A stretch of DNA of 64,000 nucleotides from Scylla paramamosain (GCF_035594125.1 NC_087190.1:7448962-7512961), one strand, 5' to 3'. Counted from the first letter of the stretch, positions 37,796-52,139 are shown. The notes: generated from the sequence alone by a model not told the origin. Program-made: numbers and translations.

Positions 37796-38873
37796 GATAA
37801 GTCTGATAAGAAGAGGAAACAGGCAATGAAGGAGACGCTAATGAAGTGGTTGGGCAGGAAAGGAGAGAACCAGGGAGGTTGAGACGATCTCTGAGGCTTG
37901 CAGAGCAAGAGAGGAAGAATGGAACTAGGTGTCTTGTCTGTGACGGATGTGCACTGGAGCACGTACAAAGTTCGAGGGGCCGAGTGTGAGAAGCCAGAGG
38001 TGGGCGATGCTCAGCCACTGAGTTTGGGGGCTGCTGGGAAGTGTTCGTTTTGGGTTGTTTGTTCGTTTTGGGTTTGGATTCTGGCGCAAAAGGTCAGACT
38101 TGATACTTGTGAGGCTGGTGTTTTTTTTTTTTTTTCGTAGCTTTGCCAGCAAGTAGCAGGTATGTGATGAGAAAGTACGTGCCGTCAGTAATTACTCAGG
38201 GTAGGCAACTTGTGACCTTTATGTAGTAAAATGTCATAAAAAGATTAGTCAGTATTTTTGGAGATGGTTCGGCACAGGTTCGATTTCTCTATCTGCCTGC
38301 GTCACCACTACACGGGAAAGACACTGGGTAAACAGGTGTCCTTACCCCTTCCCATGTCTCTCGGAAGGACGATAAGCAAATTAATAAAAAGACAATAACA
38401 CGCGACAGAAACATGAACATCAAAATAAAAAAAAATATAACTTTCATGAAGATCCAAACAAATAAATACTTTGCTAGGGGTGGAAGTGTCTCCCTGTGGG
38501 TTTCTGTCCCCAAACATATGCTTTTATGAATGCTCAAAAAAATAAATAATTAAATAAATAAATAAATAAAAATAAATAAATAAATAGATAAAATAAAATA
38601 AAATTAAATTAAATTAATATATAAATAAATAAAAATAAAGTTGCAGGCACGTGAGCCACAAGCCTAGGCATAACAAAAAAATATTATATATTAAATATTT
38701 CTATCCTATTATATACTGCTAGGGCACATATAAATGTATGTGTATATTTCATTTAGAGTGTCCCTAACGTGTGCTCCTGTTCTGATTATGTTCAGGCCTG
38801 GGTACTTCATTCTCTGAGTGCTGGATTTATATTTGGAGGAGAAGGCAAATACTTCAGTTATTGTATCTTAGAC
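37796..38873. other. Unassigned stretch with a TAAA-rich tract
   Basis: From 37796 to about 38140 the sequence is GC-rich, with one frame containing a cysteine-bearing stretch (RCLVCDGCALEH) that I cannot assign. From 38540 to 38635 there is a degenerate (AAAT)n tract. No gene recognised. Confidence 0.35.
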
Positions 38874-38934
38874 TATTTATTTATTTATTTATTTATTTAT
38901 CTATTTATTTACATTATTATTATTATTGTTATTA

Positions 38935-38984
<50 letters not shown>

Positions 38985-38985
38985 A

Positions 38986-39029
<44 letters not shown>

Positions 39030-39050
39030 GTTTATTAATATTATTATTAC
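38874..39050. repeat. (TTTA)n then (ATT)n microsatellite
   Basis: (TTTA)n to about 38911, then an interrupted (ATT)n array to about 39050. It resembles the trinucleotide tails of CR1/L2-type elements, but no element body adjoins it. Confidence 0.9.
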
Positions 39051-39179
39051 TTTTATTTTTTTTTTGCTTTCCGCTTTTGTGTTACCTGTGACTATTCTGA
39101 GTAATTATCTATTGATTTTTTTTCTTTTTTTCTAGGTATGTTGTACCCATAGTTTGGATAAGTGTGTAATAACTAAGTA

Positions 39180-40924
39180 CTGGCCTAAACCCTCGGAAGG
39201 CTTATGGACCTGATGGGGTCCCTTCTATTGTTCTGCGAAACTGTGCCTCCGTGCTTGCACTTTGCCTAGTCAAACACTTTCAGCTCTGTCTGTCAACATC
39301 TACCTTTCCTTCTTGCTGGAAGTTTGCCTACATTCAGCCTGTTCCTAAAAAGGGTGATTGTTCTCCGAAACTGTGCCTCCGTGCTTGCACTTTGCCTAGT
39401 CAAACTCTTTCAGCTCTGTCTGTCAACATCTACCTTTCTTTCTTGCTGGAAGTTTGCCTACATTCAACCTGTTCCAAAAAAGGGTGACCGTTCTAATCCC
39501 TCAAACTACCGTCCTATTGTTTTTATTTCCTGCCTATCTAAAGTTTTTAATCTATCCTCAACAGGAAGATTCTTAAACATCTATCACTTCACAACCTTCT
39601 ATCTGATCGCCACTATGGGTTCCGTCAAGGCCGCTCTACTGGTCATCTTCTGGCTTTCCTTACTGAGTCTTGGTCATCCTCTTTTAGAGATTTTGGTGAA
39701 AATTTTGCTGTTACCATGGACATATCAAAAGCTTTTGATAGAGTCTGGCACAAAGCTTTGATTTCCAAACTACCCTCCTATGGTTTCTATCCTTCTCTCT
39801 GTAACTTCATCTCAAGTTTCCTTTCTGACCGTTCTATTGCTGCTGTGGTAGACGGTCACTGTTCTTCTCCTAAATCTATTAACAGTGGTGTTCCTCAGGG
39901 TTCTGTCCTGTCACCCACTCTCTTCTTATTATTCATTAATAATCTTCTAAACCAAACTTCTTGTCCTATCCACTCCTACGCTGATGATACCACCCTGCAC
40001 TTTTCCACGTCTTTTCATAGACGTCCAACCCTTCAGAAAGTAATCATTTCACGCAGGGAAGCCACAGAACGCTTGACTTCTGATCTTTCTAAAATTTCTG
40101 ATTGGGGCAGAGCAAACTTGATATTGTTCAATGGCTCAAAAACTCAATTCCTCCATCTATCAACTCGACACAACCTTCCAGACAACTATCCCCTCTTCTT
40201 CAATGACACTCAACTGTTCCCCTCTTCTACACAGAACATCCTCGGTATGTCCTTTACTTATAATCTGAACTGGAAACTTCACATCTCATCTCTAACTAAA
40301 ACAACTTCTATGAAGTTAGGCGTTCTGAGACGTCTCCGCCAGTTTTTATCACCCCCCAGCTGCTAACTCTGTACAAGGGCCTTATTCGTCCATGTATGGA
40401 GTATGCTTCATATGTCTGGGGGGGTTTCCACTCATACTGCTCTTCTAGACAGGGTGGAATCAAAAGCTATTCGTCTCATCAACTCCTCTCCTCTAACTGA
40501 CTGTCTTCAGCCTCTCTCTCACCTCCGCAATGTTGCAATTCTAGCTGTCTTCTACCACTATTTTCATGCTAACGGCTCTTCCGATCTTGTTAACTGCATG
40601 CCTTCCCTCCTCCCGCGGCCTCGCTGCACAAGACTTTCTTCTTTCTCTCACCCCTATTCTGTCCACCTCTCTAACGCAAGAGTTAACCAGTATTCTCGAT
40701 CATTCATCCCTTTCTCTGGTAAACTCTGGAACTTCCTGGCTGCTTCTGTATTTCCACCTTCCTATGACTTGAAATCCTTCAAGAGGGAGGTGGAGGTTTC
40801 AAGACACTTATTCATTAATTTTTGACCACTGCTTTGACCCTTTTATTTGACTGGCATTTCAATGGGCATATTTTTTTTATTGGATTTTTGTTGCCCTTGG
40901 CCAGTGTCCATCCTACATAAAAAA
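39180..40924 (+). mobile_element. Family A copy, 5'-truncated, complete 3' end, internal tandem duplication
   Basis: The copy begins in the linker ([15 protein letters not shown]) and ends with the family 3' UTR and a short A tail. A 130-bp segment (CGAAACTGTGCCTCCGTGCT through CTGTTCCTAAAAAGGGTG) occurs twice in tandem at about 39230-39359 and 39360-39488. The RT is open from 39716 to 40366 ([40 protein letters not shown]). A frameshift in the C/G run near 40355-40425 breaks the C-terminal region, which resumes at 40403-40825 ([19 protein letters not shown]). A second family A copy follows in the same orientation after a (TC)n array. Confidence 0.9.
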
Positions 40925-40930
40925 GTGCAA

Positions 40931-41044
<114 letters not shown>

Positions 41045-41053
41045 CTTGGCATT

Positions 41054-43855
41054 TTCCCTCCTACTTTCTCTATCCTCATTTTCGATCCAAAGCTGGATGC
41101 TGCGTTTATGTGCGCAATGACTTAACCTGCTCTCGTGCCCACGCTCTTGAATCTTCCGAGTTTTCCACCATCTGGTTACGACTACAGAGTCACTCTCATA
41201 CTAAATTTATATGTGCTGTATACCTCTCACCTAACTCCTCTGACTATAAGAAATTCTTTGACTACTTAACATCCAGAGAGGAGCACATTCTGACCCTCTT
41301 CCCTTTTGCAGAGATCTCCATTCTTGGAGACTTCAATATTCACCACCAGCTTTGGCTTTCCTCTCCCTTCACTGACCATCCTGGTGAACTAACCTACAAC
41401 TTTGCTATCCTCCATGACCTAGAGCAATTGGTGCAACACCCTACTCGTATTCCTGACCGTCTTGGAGATACGCCCAACATTCTTGCCCTTTTCCTGACCT
41501 CTAATCCTTCTGCTTATGCTGTCACCCTTTCTTCTCCGTTGGGCTCCTCCGATCACAATCTCATATCTTTATCTTGTCCTATCACTCCAATCCCTCCTCA
41601 GGATCCCCCTAAGCGAAGGTGCCTCTGGCGTTTTGCATCTGCTAGTTGGGGGGACCTGAAGAGGTATTTTGCTGATTTTCCTTGGAATGCCTACTGCTTC
41701 CGTGTCAGAGACCCGTCTTTGTGTGCTGAGCGCATAACAGAGGTGATAGTGTCTGGCATGGAGGCATACATTCCTCACTCTTTTTCTCGTCCTAAACCTT
41801 CTAAACATTGGTTCAACACAGCTTGTTCTCGTGCTATACATGATAGAGAGGTGGCCCACAAAAGGTACTTAAGCCTTCCATCACCAGAATCTCATGCACT
41901 TTATATTTCTGCCCGGAACCATGTCAAGTCTGTTCTCCAACTAGCCAAAAACTCCTTCATTAACAGAAAATCTCAAAACCTTTCAAGATCTAACCCCCCT
42001 CGTGATTTCTGGCATCTTGCCAAAAATATCTCCAATAACTTTGCTTCTTCTTCTTTCCCTCCTCTATTTCAACCAGATGGCACCACTGCTATCACATCTA
42101 TTTCTAAAGCTGAACTCTTTGCTCAAACCTTTGCTAAAACCTCTACCTTGGACGATTCTGGGCTTGTTCCTCCCTCTCCTCCACCCTCTGACTACTTCAT
42201 GCCACCTATTAAAATTCTTCGCAATGATGTTTTCCATGCCCTCGCTGGCCTAAACCCTCAGATGGCTTATGGAGCTGATGGGGTCCTTCCTATTGTTCTC
42301 CGAAACTGTGCCTCCGTGCTTGCACCTTGCCTAGTCAAACTCTTTCAGCTCTGTCTGTCAACATCTACCTTTCCTTCTTGCTGGAAGTTTGCCTACATTT
42401 AACCTGTTCCTAAAAAGAGTGACCGTTCTAATCCCTCAAACTACCATCCTATTGCTTTAATTTCCCGCCTATCTAAAAGTTTTTTAATCTATCTTCAACA
42501 GGAAGATTCTTAAACATCTATCACTTCACAGCCTTCTATCTGATCGCCAGTATGGGTTCTGTCAAGGCCGCTCTACTGGTGATCTTCTGGCTTTCCTTAC
42601 TGAGTCTTGGTCATCCTCTTTTAGAGATTTTGGTGAAACTTTTGCTGTTGACTTGGACATATCAAGAGCTTTTGACAAAGTTTGGCACAAAGCTTTGATT
42701 TCCAAACTACCCTCCTACGGTTTCTATGATTCTTTCTGTAACTTCATCTCAAGTTTCCTTTCTGACCGTTCTATTGCTGCTGTGGTAGACTGTCACTGTT
42801 CTTCTAATTCTATTAACAGTGGTGTTCCTCAGTCCTGTCACCCACTCTCTTCTTATTATTCATTAATGATCTTCTAAACCAAACTTCTTGTCCTATCCAC
42901 TCCTATGCTGATAATACCACCCTGCACTTTTCCACGTCTTTTCATAGACGTCTAACCCTTCAGGAGGTAAACATATCACGCAGGGAAGCCACAGAACGCT
43001 TGACTTCTGATCTTTCAAAAATTTCTAATTGGGGCAGAGTAAACTTGGTATTGTTCAATGCCTCAAAAACTCAATTCCTCCATTTATCAAGTCGACACAA
43101 CCTTCCAGACAACTATCCCCTCTTCTTCAATGACACTCAACTGTCCCCCTCTTCTACACTGATCATCCTCGGTATGTCCATTACTTATAATCTGAACTGG
43201 AAATTTTACATCTCATCTCTAGCTAAAACAGCTTCTATGAAGTTAGGTGTTCTGAGACGTCTCCGCTAGTTTTTCTCATCCCCCCCCAGCTGCTAACTGT
43301 GTACAAGGGCCTTATCCGTCCATGTATGGAGTATGCTTCACATGTCTGGGAGGGTTCCACTCATACTGCTCTTCTAGACAGGGTGGAATCAAAAGCTTTT
43401 TGTCTCATCAACTCCTCTCCTCTAACTGACTGTCTTCAGCCTCTCTCTTACCGCCGCAATTTTGCATATCTAGCTGTCTTCTACCGCTATTTTCATGCTA
43501 ACTGCTCTTCTAATCTTTCTAACTGCATACCTCCCCTCCTTCCGCTGCCTCGCTGCACAAGACTTTCTTGTTTCTCTCACCCCTATTCTGTCCACCTCTC
43601 TAACGCAAGAGTTAACCAGTATTCTCAATCATTCATCCCTTTCTCTGTTAAACTCTGGAACTCCCTGCCTGCTTCTGTACTTCCACCTTCCTATGACTTG
43701 AATTCCTTCAAGAGGGAGGTTTCAAGACACTTATTCATCAATTTTTGACCACTGCTTTGACCCTTTTATGGGACTGGCATTTCAGTGGGCATATTTTTTT
43801 TATTGGATTTTTGTTGCCCTTGGCCGATGTCCTTCCTACAAAAAAAAAAAAAAAA
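41054..43855 (+). mobile_element. Family A copy, 5'-truncated, complete 3' end
   Basis: It starts within the endonuclease ([15 protein letters not shown] region) and runs to poly(A) at 43841-43855. The first 430 codons (41110-42402) are open: [41 protein letters not shown] and [20 protein letters not shown] at 42400 then replaces the codon before PVPKK. The RT is broken by small indels: loss of YRPIALI spacing near 42470, INSGVPQ followed by a deletion near 42830, and YADD changed to YADN (TATGCTGATAATACC near 42905), so the catalytic box is damaged. The C-terminal region and 3' UTR are well preserved. Confidence 0.9.
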
Positions 43856-43891
43856 GATTTCACAAACACTACAACGATTTGTTACAGTTCT

Positions 43892-44095
43892 TTAACATGA
43901 TTTCACAACACTGTAAAGGGCTTTATACTTATCATTTGGATCCGGCTTCACCCAGCTCTTAAGACTAGGGTCTTTCAGTCTTTCTGTGTTAAAAGCTTTT
44001 TGGTACCATGTTTTTGTTTTCTTTTTAAACGGAGATGTACTTTTACAGGCACATCCTCCTGTTACAGGATGATCAACATTACTCTGATCACTCAT
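43892..44095 (-). pseudogene. Possible BED-finger transposase N-terminus, degenerate
   Basis: The minus-strand frame reads KTWYQKAFNTERLKDPSLKS then WVKPDPNDKYKALYSVVKSC. This resembles the start of BED-type or C2H2 fingers in hAT-like transposases (a W-x2-P-x2-N-D-x2-K-A-x-C-x-x-C pattern), but the expected Cys pair reads Y...V. No transposase body is found beside it. It could equally be a decayed exon; I am not certain. Confidence 0.35.
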
Positions 44096-45207
44096 TGTTT
44101 TTTTTTTTCAAACAAGTAGACCCGACCTCAGTATGTACTGACCCTCTCGGAACTGAATGTCTGAGACGTACGTGATGCCTCCCTCCCTCTGTATCACATA
44201 CGTGTCCTATACTTGTCCCTCCCTCCCAGGCTCATATAAAGACTCATACGTGTATCATGTACGTACTTTTGCCTGTTGCGACGTGCCACATCGTTAGGAA
44301 AATATCTCTTACCGATATCTAGAAGCTTAATACACAGAGTAGTACCAGAAATTAAGCATTTTCCTGGATGTCGTATCAAACTATTGTTCTTGATAGAATT
44401 ATTTTCTTATGAATAGGTTACTGTAGGTAAAGCAGGCCTAGATATCTTTAGTTAAAACTAGCAACAAAACTAGTAATATATAGCTTCTTATAAGAAATCG
44501 CCAGATTAGTGACATTTTTTTCTTAGAAATCCAAGATTCCAAGACTAGGTATAAAAAAAAAAAAAATCTTGGGAAAAAAGCCAAAGAGTGGTCACCTGCT
44601 GAGTAGAAGGCAGATTTGTTTCTGCCTTTATACCGCGTAAAGAAAACTGCATTGAAGAGTGTATGCAGTAAGTGGGCTAAGCCACTATTAAGCGTAGCTC
44701 ACATATAAAGGCAGGGGCGAATTATGCCTACTTATTCTTCACAAAAATGAAACACTTTATGTATAATAATCAGAGTAACCTTCACAGTTTTTTTTGGATT
44801 AGGTGCATATCATGACACAGAGGGAGAATGCAGCTTCTGAACTATTTTATTCAGGGTAAGCACTGCTTACCCTGCCTACCCAGTCCCTGGTGATGAGGTA
44901 CTTAAGTGTGAGGGTACCAGTGGGCATATTGTGAGATGTCAGTGGACTAGGAGGGAGTGAAGAGCAAGATTAGAGAGAGTTGAGAAGATTAGAGAGTTGT
45001 GTTTCAGGAGTTCGGGTTATGTGAGGAACAATTCAGCAGCCTTATGGCGTTTTAGCTCCTCGGGATCCTGTGGTTTGTGGTGAGTACATAAAGGCGCCTC
45101 GTTTTCATGGGCCGCGGGCCGACTCTGCATCTAACTTCAGGGGACTCATCTTCCTTGAGTGAGGTGGGCCACAGCCTGAAGCCTGTTGGTTACTGGTGGA
45201 ATGCTCC

Positions 45208-45212
<5 letters not shown>
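44096..45212. other. Unassigned stretch with a perfect short palindrome
   Basis: No gene is recognised. At 44852-44874 there is an 11-bp perfect inverted repeat with a 1-bp centre: CAGGGTAAGCA, C, TGCTTACCCTG. An A13 run lies at about 44551-44565. Confidence 0.5.

Positions 45213-45290
<78 letters not shown>
45213..45290. repeat. (TG)n microsatellite
   Basis: About 39 TG units. Confidence 0.95.
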
Positions 45291-45293
<3 letters not shown>

Positions 45294-45589
45294 TGAGCGT
45301 CTGAGAGGCCACTGACTGAACAGTTTTGGTGCATTTTTATGTTATTTTCTTCTAACAAACAGTGATATCTACACACAGTGTCCATATGTGTATTTAGTTG
45401 AATTGAAAGGGTGTTGTATCTATTAAAGTATTATTTGTATGTGTTTGTCGCCCTAGCCCTAGCTGGTGATTCTTTTTTTTTATTTTTATTTATTTATTTA
45501 TTTATCTTTTATTGGGGGGTTAATCAAGTAGTGAAGTTAAGGTCAGCCCAAGCTGGATGGTAGATAACCATCTCACTTCATTACATAAT

Positions 45590-46467
45590 GGAGTTTTTGA
45601 CTAATTGGAGAACAGAACTCCCACGACTCCAAACAAATATAAAGTGCATGAAATTCAGATGACGGAGGGCTCAAGTACATTTTGTGGGCCACCTCTCTAT
45701 CATGTATCACAAGAACAGGCTGTGTTATACCAATGTTATACCAGATACTATCACCTATGTTATGCGTTTACTACACAAAGACAAGACTGACACGGAAGCA
45801 ATAGTCATTCCATGGAAAAATCAGCATAATGTCTCCTCATGTCAAAAGATTTATGCAAAATGCCAGAGGCATCTCCTTCTTGGGTGATCCTAAGGAGCGA
45901 TAGAAAATACATATATGAGCTTGTGATCAGAGGAGTCCAACGCAGAAGATGAGGGGAGAGCATAAGCAGAAGGATTAAAGGTGATGAAAAGGTCAAGAAT
46001 GTTGGGCTATCTCCAAGACGGTCAGAAATACGAGTAGGATGTTGCAACAGTTGCATATAGAGGTCATAGATGATAGCAAAGCTAGCAAAGTCAGTGAAGG
46101 GAAAGGTAAGCCAAAGCTGGTGGCGTATACTGAAGTCTCCAAGAATGGAGATCTCTACAAAGGGAAGAGTGTCGGAATGTATTCCAGCTTTGAAATTAAG
46201 TAGTGAAAGAATTTTTTATAGTCATAAGAATTAGGTGAGAGGTATACAGCACATATAAATTTAGTTTGAGAGTGACTGTGTAGTTGTAGCCAGATGGCGG
46301 AAAATTCGGAAGATTCAAGAGCCTGGGAACGAGAGCAACATAGACCCAATATCCAGCTTTGAATTCAAAATGAGAATAGGGAAAGTAGGAAGGAAGAGAA
46401 AACGGGCCACTTTCAGTTGCCTCAGACACCTGTGTTTCAGTGAGGAAAAGAAAATGAGGTTTAGTAG
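45590..46467 (-). mobile_element. Family A fragment, endonuclease and linker only
   Basis: The minus-strand piece goes from [21 protein letters not shown] sequence at about 46440 through [46 protein letters not shown] and SSYMYFLS to the linker near 45590. Several internal deletions shorten it relative to the consensus, for example between the SDH region and the basic linker. It is an old copy without RT or ends. Confidence 0.8.

Positions 46468-47738
<1,271 letters not shown>

Positions 47739-47816
<78 letters not shown>
47739..47816. repeat. (GA)n microsatellite
   Basis: About 39 GA units. Confidence 0.95.
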
Positions 47817-47818
<2 letters not shown>

Positions 47819-48308
47819 TTCAGACTATCAGAAGTGCAATGCAGTCTTTAGCACCCTTGACCTCTCGCCAGATTTATTCTAGGCTCCCTTTGATAAATAA
47901 ACGTGTGATAACTGCCTTGAACACATAATTATAATGGTCACTGCTAATGGCTATGCTTCCCCATGAGATCATATAAAGTGTCGCCTTATTGCTACCGCAA
48001 GGTGAATAATCAGTTCTTATGCATTATCGACCAAGATCTGGTCACTTATTGCAGTGTCCGGTGACTTAAACACAAACTCAGATACTAAATCTTCTCCAAG
48101 ACCATCTTTTAAAGCAAACTTAATTTACATTAGTATGCTATTTCTCTGAAATTTTTCATCACCTTCATAAGATGTTCATTCTGACAGCATCCACACCAAT
48201 GACAATAAGGTTACTATTTTTCTTTTTGTTAATTTGTAAGTAGCTATGACAAATAACGTAAAACACTGCAGTGTGAGATAAGAACTTCATATAATTTCCT
48301 ATATTTTA
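47817..48308. other. Unassigned stretch, probable intron of the ODC-like gene
   Basis: It lies downstream (minus strand) of the ODC-like exon. I looked for the next expected ODC motif (AEPGRY) and did not find it. Confidence 0.35.
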
Positions 48309-48345
48309 TCTGGAAACTACATCTGTCGGGAAGAATTCATCAATT
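48309..48345 (-). pseudogene. Degenerate duplicate of the end of the ODC-like exon
   Basis: Minus-strand sequence around GATGAATTCTTCCCGACAGATG matches GATGAATTCTTCCCGGAAGGATG near the end of the exon at 48400-48552. The flanking bases (CAATT versus CATTG) and the following TAGTTTCCAG versus TGGTATTGAG also align loosely. It is too short to be functional. Confidence 0.45.
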
Positions 48346-48399
48346 GACATATCGATGTCAATTGGGAAAAAAAATAGGAAAAAAAATTCTTTAAGTTAC

Positions 48400-48552
48400 C
48401 TCAATACCACATCCTTCCGGGAAGAATTCATCCAATGCTATGTTGATGAGTTCAACAAAATCATCGATAGAAAAACTGCGTGTACCAGGAAACCCGCCAT
48501 CAATATCCAACAAGTAGGGTTGAAAATCAAGAGACACAACTTTCTTAACGAC
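48400..48552 (-). CDS. Odc1: Ornithine decarboxylase-family internal exon
   Basis: This 153-bp, 51-codon exon is bounded by consensus splice sites: acceptor CTATCTCTTGCAG before GTCGTTAAG, and donor GAG followed by GTAACTT. Both boundaries are phase 0. It encodes [20 protein letters not shown] (first 20 residues), then [20 protein letters not shown] and [11 protein letters not shown]. The DIGGGFPG-type loop that binds the PLP phosphate in group IV decarboxylases is recognisable, and the INxALDxxFP pattern follows as in ODC. The first Gly of the loop is Asp here, so this could be an ODC paralogue, an antizyme-inhibitor-like protein or a decaying copy. Other exons were not found in the window. 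Long (TA)n arrays flank it on the upstream side. Confidence 0.75.
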
Positions 48553-48566
48553 CTGCAAGAGATAGG

Positions 48567-48841
<275 letters not shown>

Positions 48842-48844
48842 ATA

Positions 48845-49018
<174 letters not shown>

Positions 49019-50275
49019 TTTTTTTTATGTAGGAAGGACACTGGCCAAGGGCAACAAAAATACAATAAAAAAAAAATATGCCCACTGAAATGCCAGTCCC
49101 ATAAAAGGGTCAAAGCAGTGGTCAAAAATTGATGAATAAGTGTCTTGAAACCTCCCTCTTGAAGGAATATAAGTCATAGGAAGGTGGAAATACAGAAGCA
49201 GGCAGGGAGTTCCAGAGTTTACCAGAGAAAGGGATGAATGATTGAGAATACTGTTTAACTCTTGCGTTACAGAGGTGGACAGAATAGGGGTGAGAGAAAG
49301 AAGAAAGTCTTGTGCAGCGAGGCCGCGGAAGGAGGGGAGGCATGCAGTTAGCAAGATCAGAAGAGCAGTTAGCATGAAAATAGCGGTAGAAGACAGCTAG
49401 ATATGCAACATTGCGGTGGTGACAGAGAGGCTGAAGACAGTCAGTTAGAGGAGAGGAGTTGATGAGACGAAAATATTTTGATTCCACACTGTCTAGAAGA
49501 GCAGTATGAGTGGAACCCCCCCAGACATGTGAAGCATACTCTTGTACAGAGTTAGCAGCTGGGGGGGTGAGAAAAACTGGCGGAGACGTCTCAGAACACC
49601 TAACTTCATAGAAGCTGTTTGAGCTAGAGATGAGATGTGAAGTTTCCAGTTCAGATTATAGGTAAAGGACAGACCGAGGATGATCAATGTAGAAGAGGGG
49701 GACAGTTGAGTGTCATTGAAGAAGAGGGAATAGTTGTCTTGAAGGTTGTGTGGAGTTGATAGATGGAGGAATTGAGTTTTTGAGGCATTGAACAATACCA
49801 AGTTTGCTCTGCCCCAATCAGAAATTTTAGAAAGATCAGAAGTCAAGCGTTCTGTGGCTTCCTTGCGTGAAATGTTTACTTTCTGAAGGGCTGGACGTCT
49901 ATGAAAAGACGTGGAAAAGTGATATCATCAGCGCAGGAGTGGATAGGACAAGAAGTTTGTTTTAAAAGATCATTAATGAATAATAATAAGCGAGTGGATG
50001 ACAGGACAGAACTCTGAGGAACACCACTGTTAATAGATTTAGGAGAAGAACAGTGACCGTCTACCACAGCAGTAATAGAACAGTCAGAAAGGAAACTTGA
50101 GTTGAAATTACAGAAAGAAGGATAGAAACCGTAGGAGGGTAGTTTGGAAATCAAAGCTTTGTGCCAGACTCTATCAAAAGCTTTTGATATTTCCAAGGCA
50201 ACAGCAAAAGTTTCAACAAAATCTATAAAAGAGGATGACCAAGACAAGTAATAAAAGCCTGAAGATCACCAGTAG
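49019..50275 (-). mobile_element. Family A 3' half, minus strand, left arm of a head-to-head pair
   Basis: From 50275 ([13 protein letters not shown]) to poly(A) at 49019 (T-run on the plus strand). Recognisable are [25 protein letters not shown] and SCADDITF, where YADD has become CADD. Next come [29 protein letters not shown] and [18 protein letters not shown]. It also shows a deletion after MKYASHVWG-type sequence near 49540. The 3' UTR is complete. It is joined at 50275 to a plus-strand family A piece. Confidence 0.9.
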
Positions 50276-51065
50276 AAAAACTCAATTCCTCCATCTATCA
50301 ACTCGACACAACCTTCCAGAAAACTATCCCCTCTTCTTCAATGACACTCAACTGTCCCCCTCTTCTACACTGAACATCCTCGGTCTGTCCTTTACTTATA
50401 ATCTGAACTGGAAACTTCACATCTCATCTCTAGCTAAAACAGCTTCTATGAAGTTAGGTGTTCTGAGACGTCTCTGCCAGTTTTTCTCACCACCCCCAGC
50501 TACCAACTCTGTACAAGGGCCTTATCCGTCCATGTATGGAGTATGTTTCACATGTCTGGGGGGGGTTCCACTCATACTGCTCTTCTAGATAGGATAAAAT
50601 CAAAAGCTTTTCGTCTCATCAACTCCTCTCCTCTAACTGACTGTCTTCAGCCTCTCTGTCACCGCCGCAATGTTGCATATCTAGCTGTCTTCTACCGCTA
50701 TTTTCATGCTAACTGCTCTTTTGATCTTGCTAACTGCATGCCTCCCCTCCTTCCGCGGCCTCGCTGCACAAGACTTTCTTCTTTCTCTCACCCCTATTCT
50801 TCCACCTCTCTAACGCAAGAGTTAACCAGTATTCTCAATCATTCATCCCTTTCTCTGGTAAACTCTGGAACTCCCTGCCTGCTTCTGTATTTCCACCTTC
50901 CTATGACTTGAATTTCTTCAAGAGGGAGGTTTCAAGACACTTATTCATCAATTTTTGACCACTGCTTTGATCCTTTTATGGGACTGGCATTTCAGTGGGC
51001 ATTTTTTTTTTATTAGATTGTTGTTGCCCTTGGCCAGTGCCCTTCCTACATAAAAAAAAAAAAAA
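50276..51065 (+). mobile_element. Family A 3' end, plus strand, right arm of a head-to-head pair
   Basis: It starts abruptly at AAAAACTCAATTCCTCCATC ([12 protein letters not shown]), continues through [20 protein letters not shown] and RLCQFFSPP, and after a frameshift in a G-run at about 50558-50566 reads [15 protein letters not shown] one-base loss near 50800 shifts the end. It finishes with the complete 3' UTR and A15. It is an inverted repeat of 49019-49782. Confidence 0.9.
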
Positions 51066-51909
51066 GGTATAATGATGTTGTGTTCAGGTATATGACTTGA
51101 TCACTGTCGACAGTGACGATGTGCACAGTGCAATGGATGAGGTGAACACCCGTGTGAGTTTCAGTATCAAACAGGCTAAGTTTTTATAAGTCTGTTAATA
51201 GCGAACTAATAGTGCATGACATTTACATAAAAAAAAACGTTAAAGTTAATGAATTGGAACGAGTGTCCTGGACAAGGTTACGTCTGTCTTCATACTCGTT
51301 GGCAGTTGAAAAGGGACGCTGGAATCGGCGAAGAAGGGGTCGTCTTCCCATAGAGGAAAGATTGTGTTCATGTGGTATGATTCAAACGGAGATACATGTT
51401 CTTGAAAATTGTCCTATTTCCAGTCACGTTAGAGAAAGAAATAATGTAACGACAGTTAGTAATTTATTTGTTGATAGATCTGATTATATAAATGTTTGTA
51501 GAATTGTACATGAAGTATTGTCTTTATATTAATGTTGGATGTGTTTGCATAAAAGAAAAAAAGGGGGTTTCTTTGGATAAATTCTTGTTTTTTTTATATA
51601 AACATATAGGATTACAATTTAGTCTTTACGCATGTCTTTTATGGGTTTTAAATATTTTCAATGAATTTCTTGTCTAATTATTTACATTCCGCTGTTTTAT
51701 TTTTATAATGTGTCTTGTTTTTATTTGGTTGGTATGTCAGGTTTTTATGAGTTGTGTTTTGTTTTTATGCAACAGATTTTATTTTCGATGATATATTTTC
51801 AATATCGTAGTTGCAAAAATTTCCTCTGTATATTTGTAATTTGGACTATTTTTTAATGTGTTTATTGGTGTGTACTTCCCTATGGTCAATAAATAAATAA
51901 ATAAATAAA
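51066..51909 (+). mobile_element. Non-LTR retrotransposon 3' end with (AATA)n tail
   Basis: An open frame (51212-51532) reads LERVSWTRLRLSSYSLAVEK, GRWNRRRRGRLPIEERLC and SCGMIQTEIHVLENCP. Regions with a C-x-C...E-x-H-x5-C pattern like this are found at the C-terminus of some LINE-type ORF2 proteins. An AT-rich 3' UTR follows, ending GGTCAATAAATAAATAAATA. The microsatellite tail supports a LINE 3' end. The upstream RT is absent, so the family cannot be named. Confidence 0.55.
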
Positions 51910-51914
51910 GCAAT

Positions 51915-52139
<225 letters not shown>

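Noticed and set aside
38260..38300. A tRNA-like B-box (GGTTCGATTTC) suggesting a SINE
   Set aside because: No matching A-box or cloverleaf could be drawn, and the sequence is not repeated elsewhere in the window.
49019..51065. Twin-priming inversion as the origin of the inverted family A pair
   Set aside because: Both arms keep a complete 3' UTR and poly(A), whereas twin priming leaves only one 3' end.
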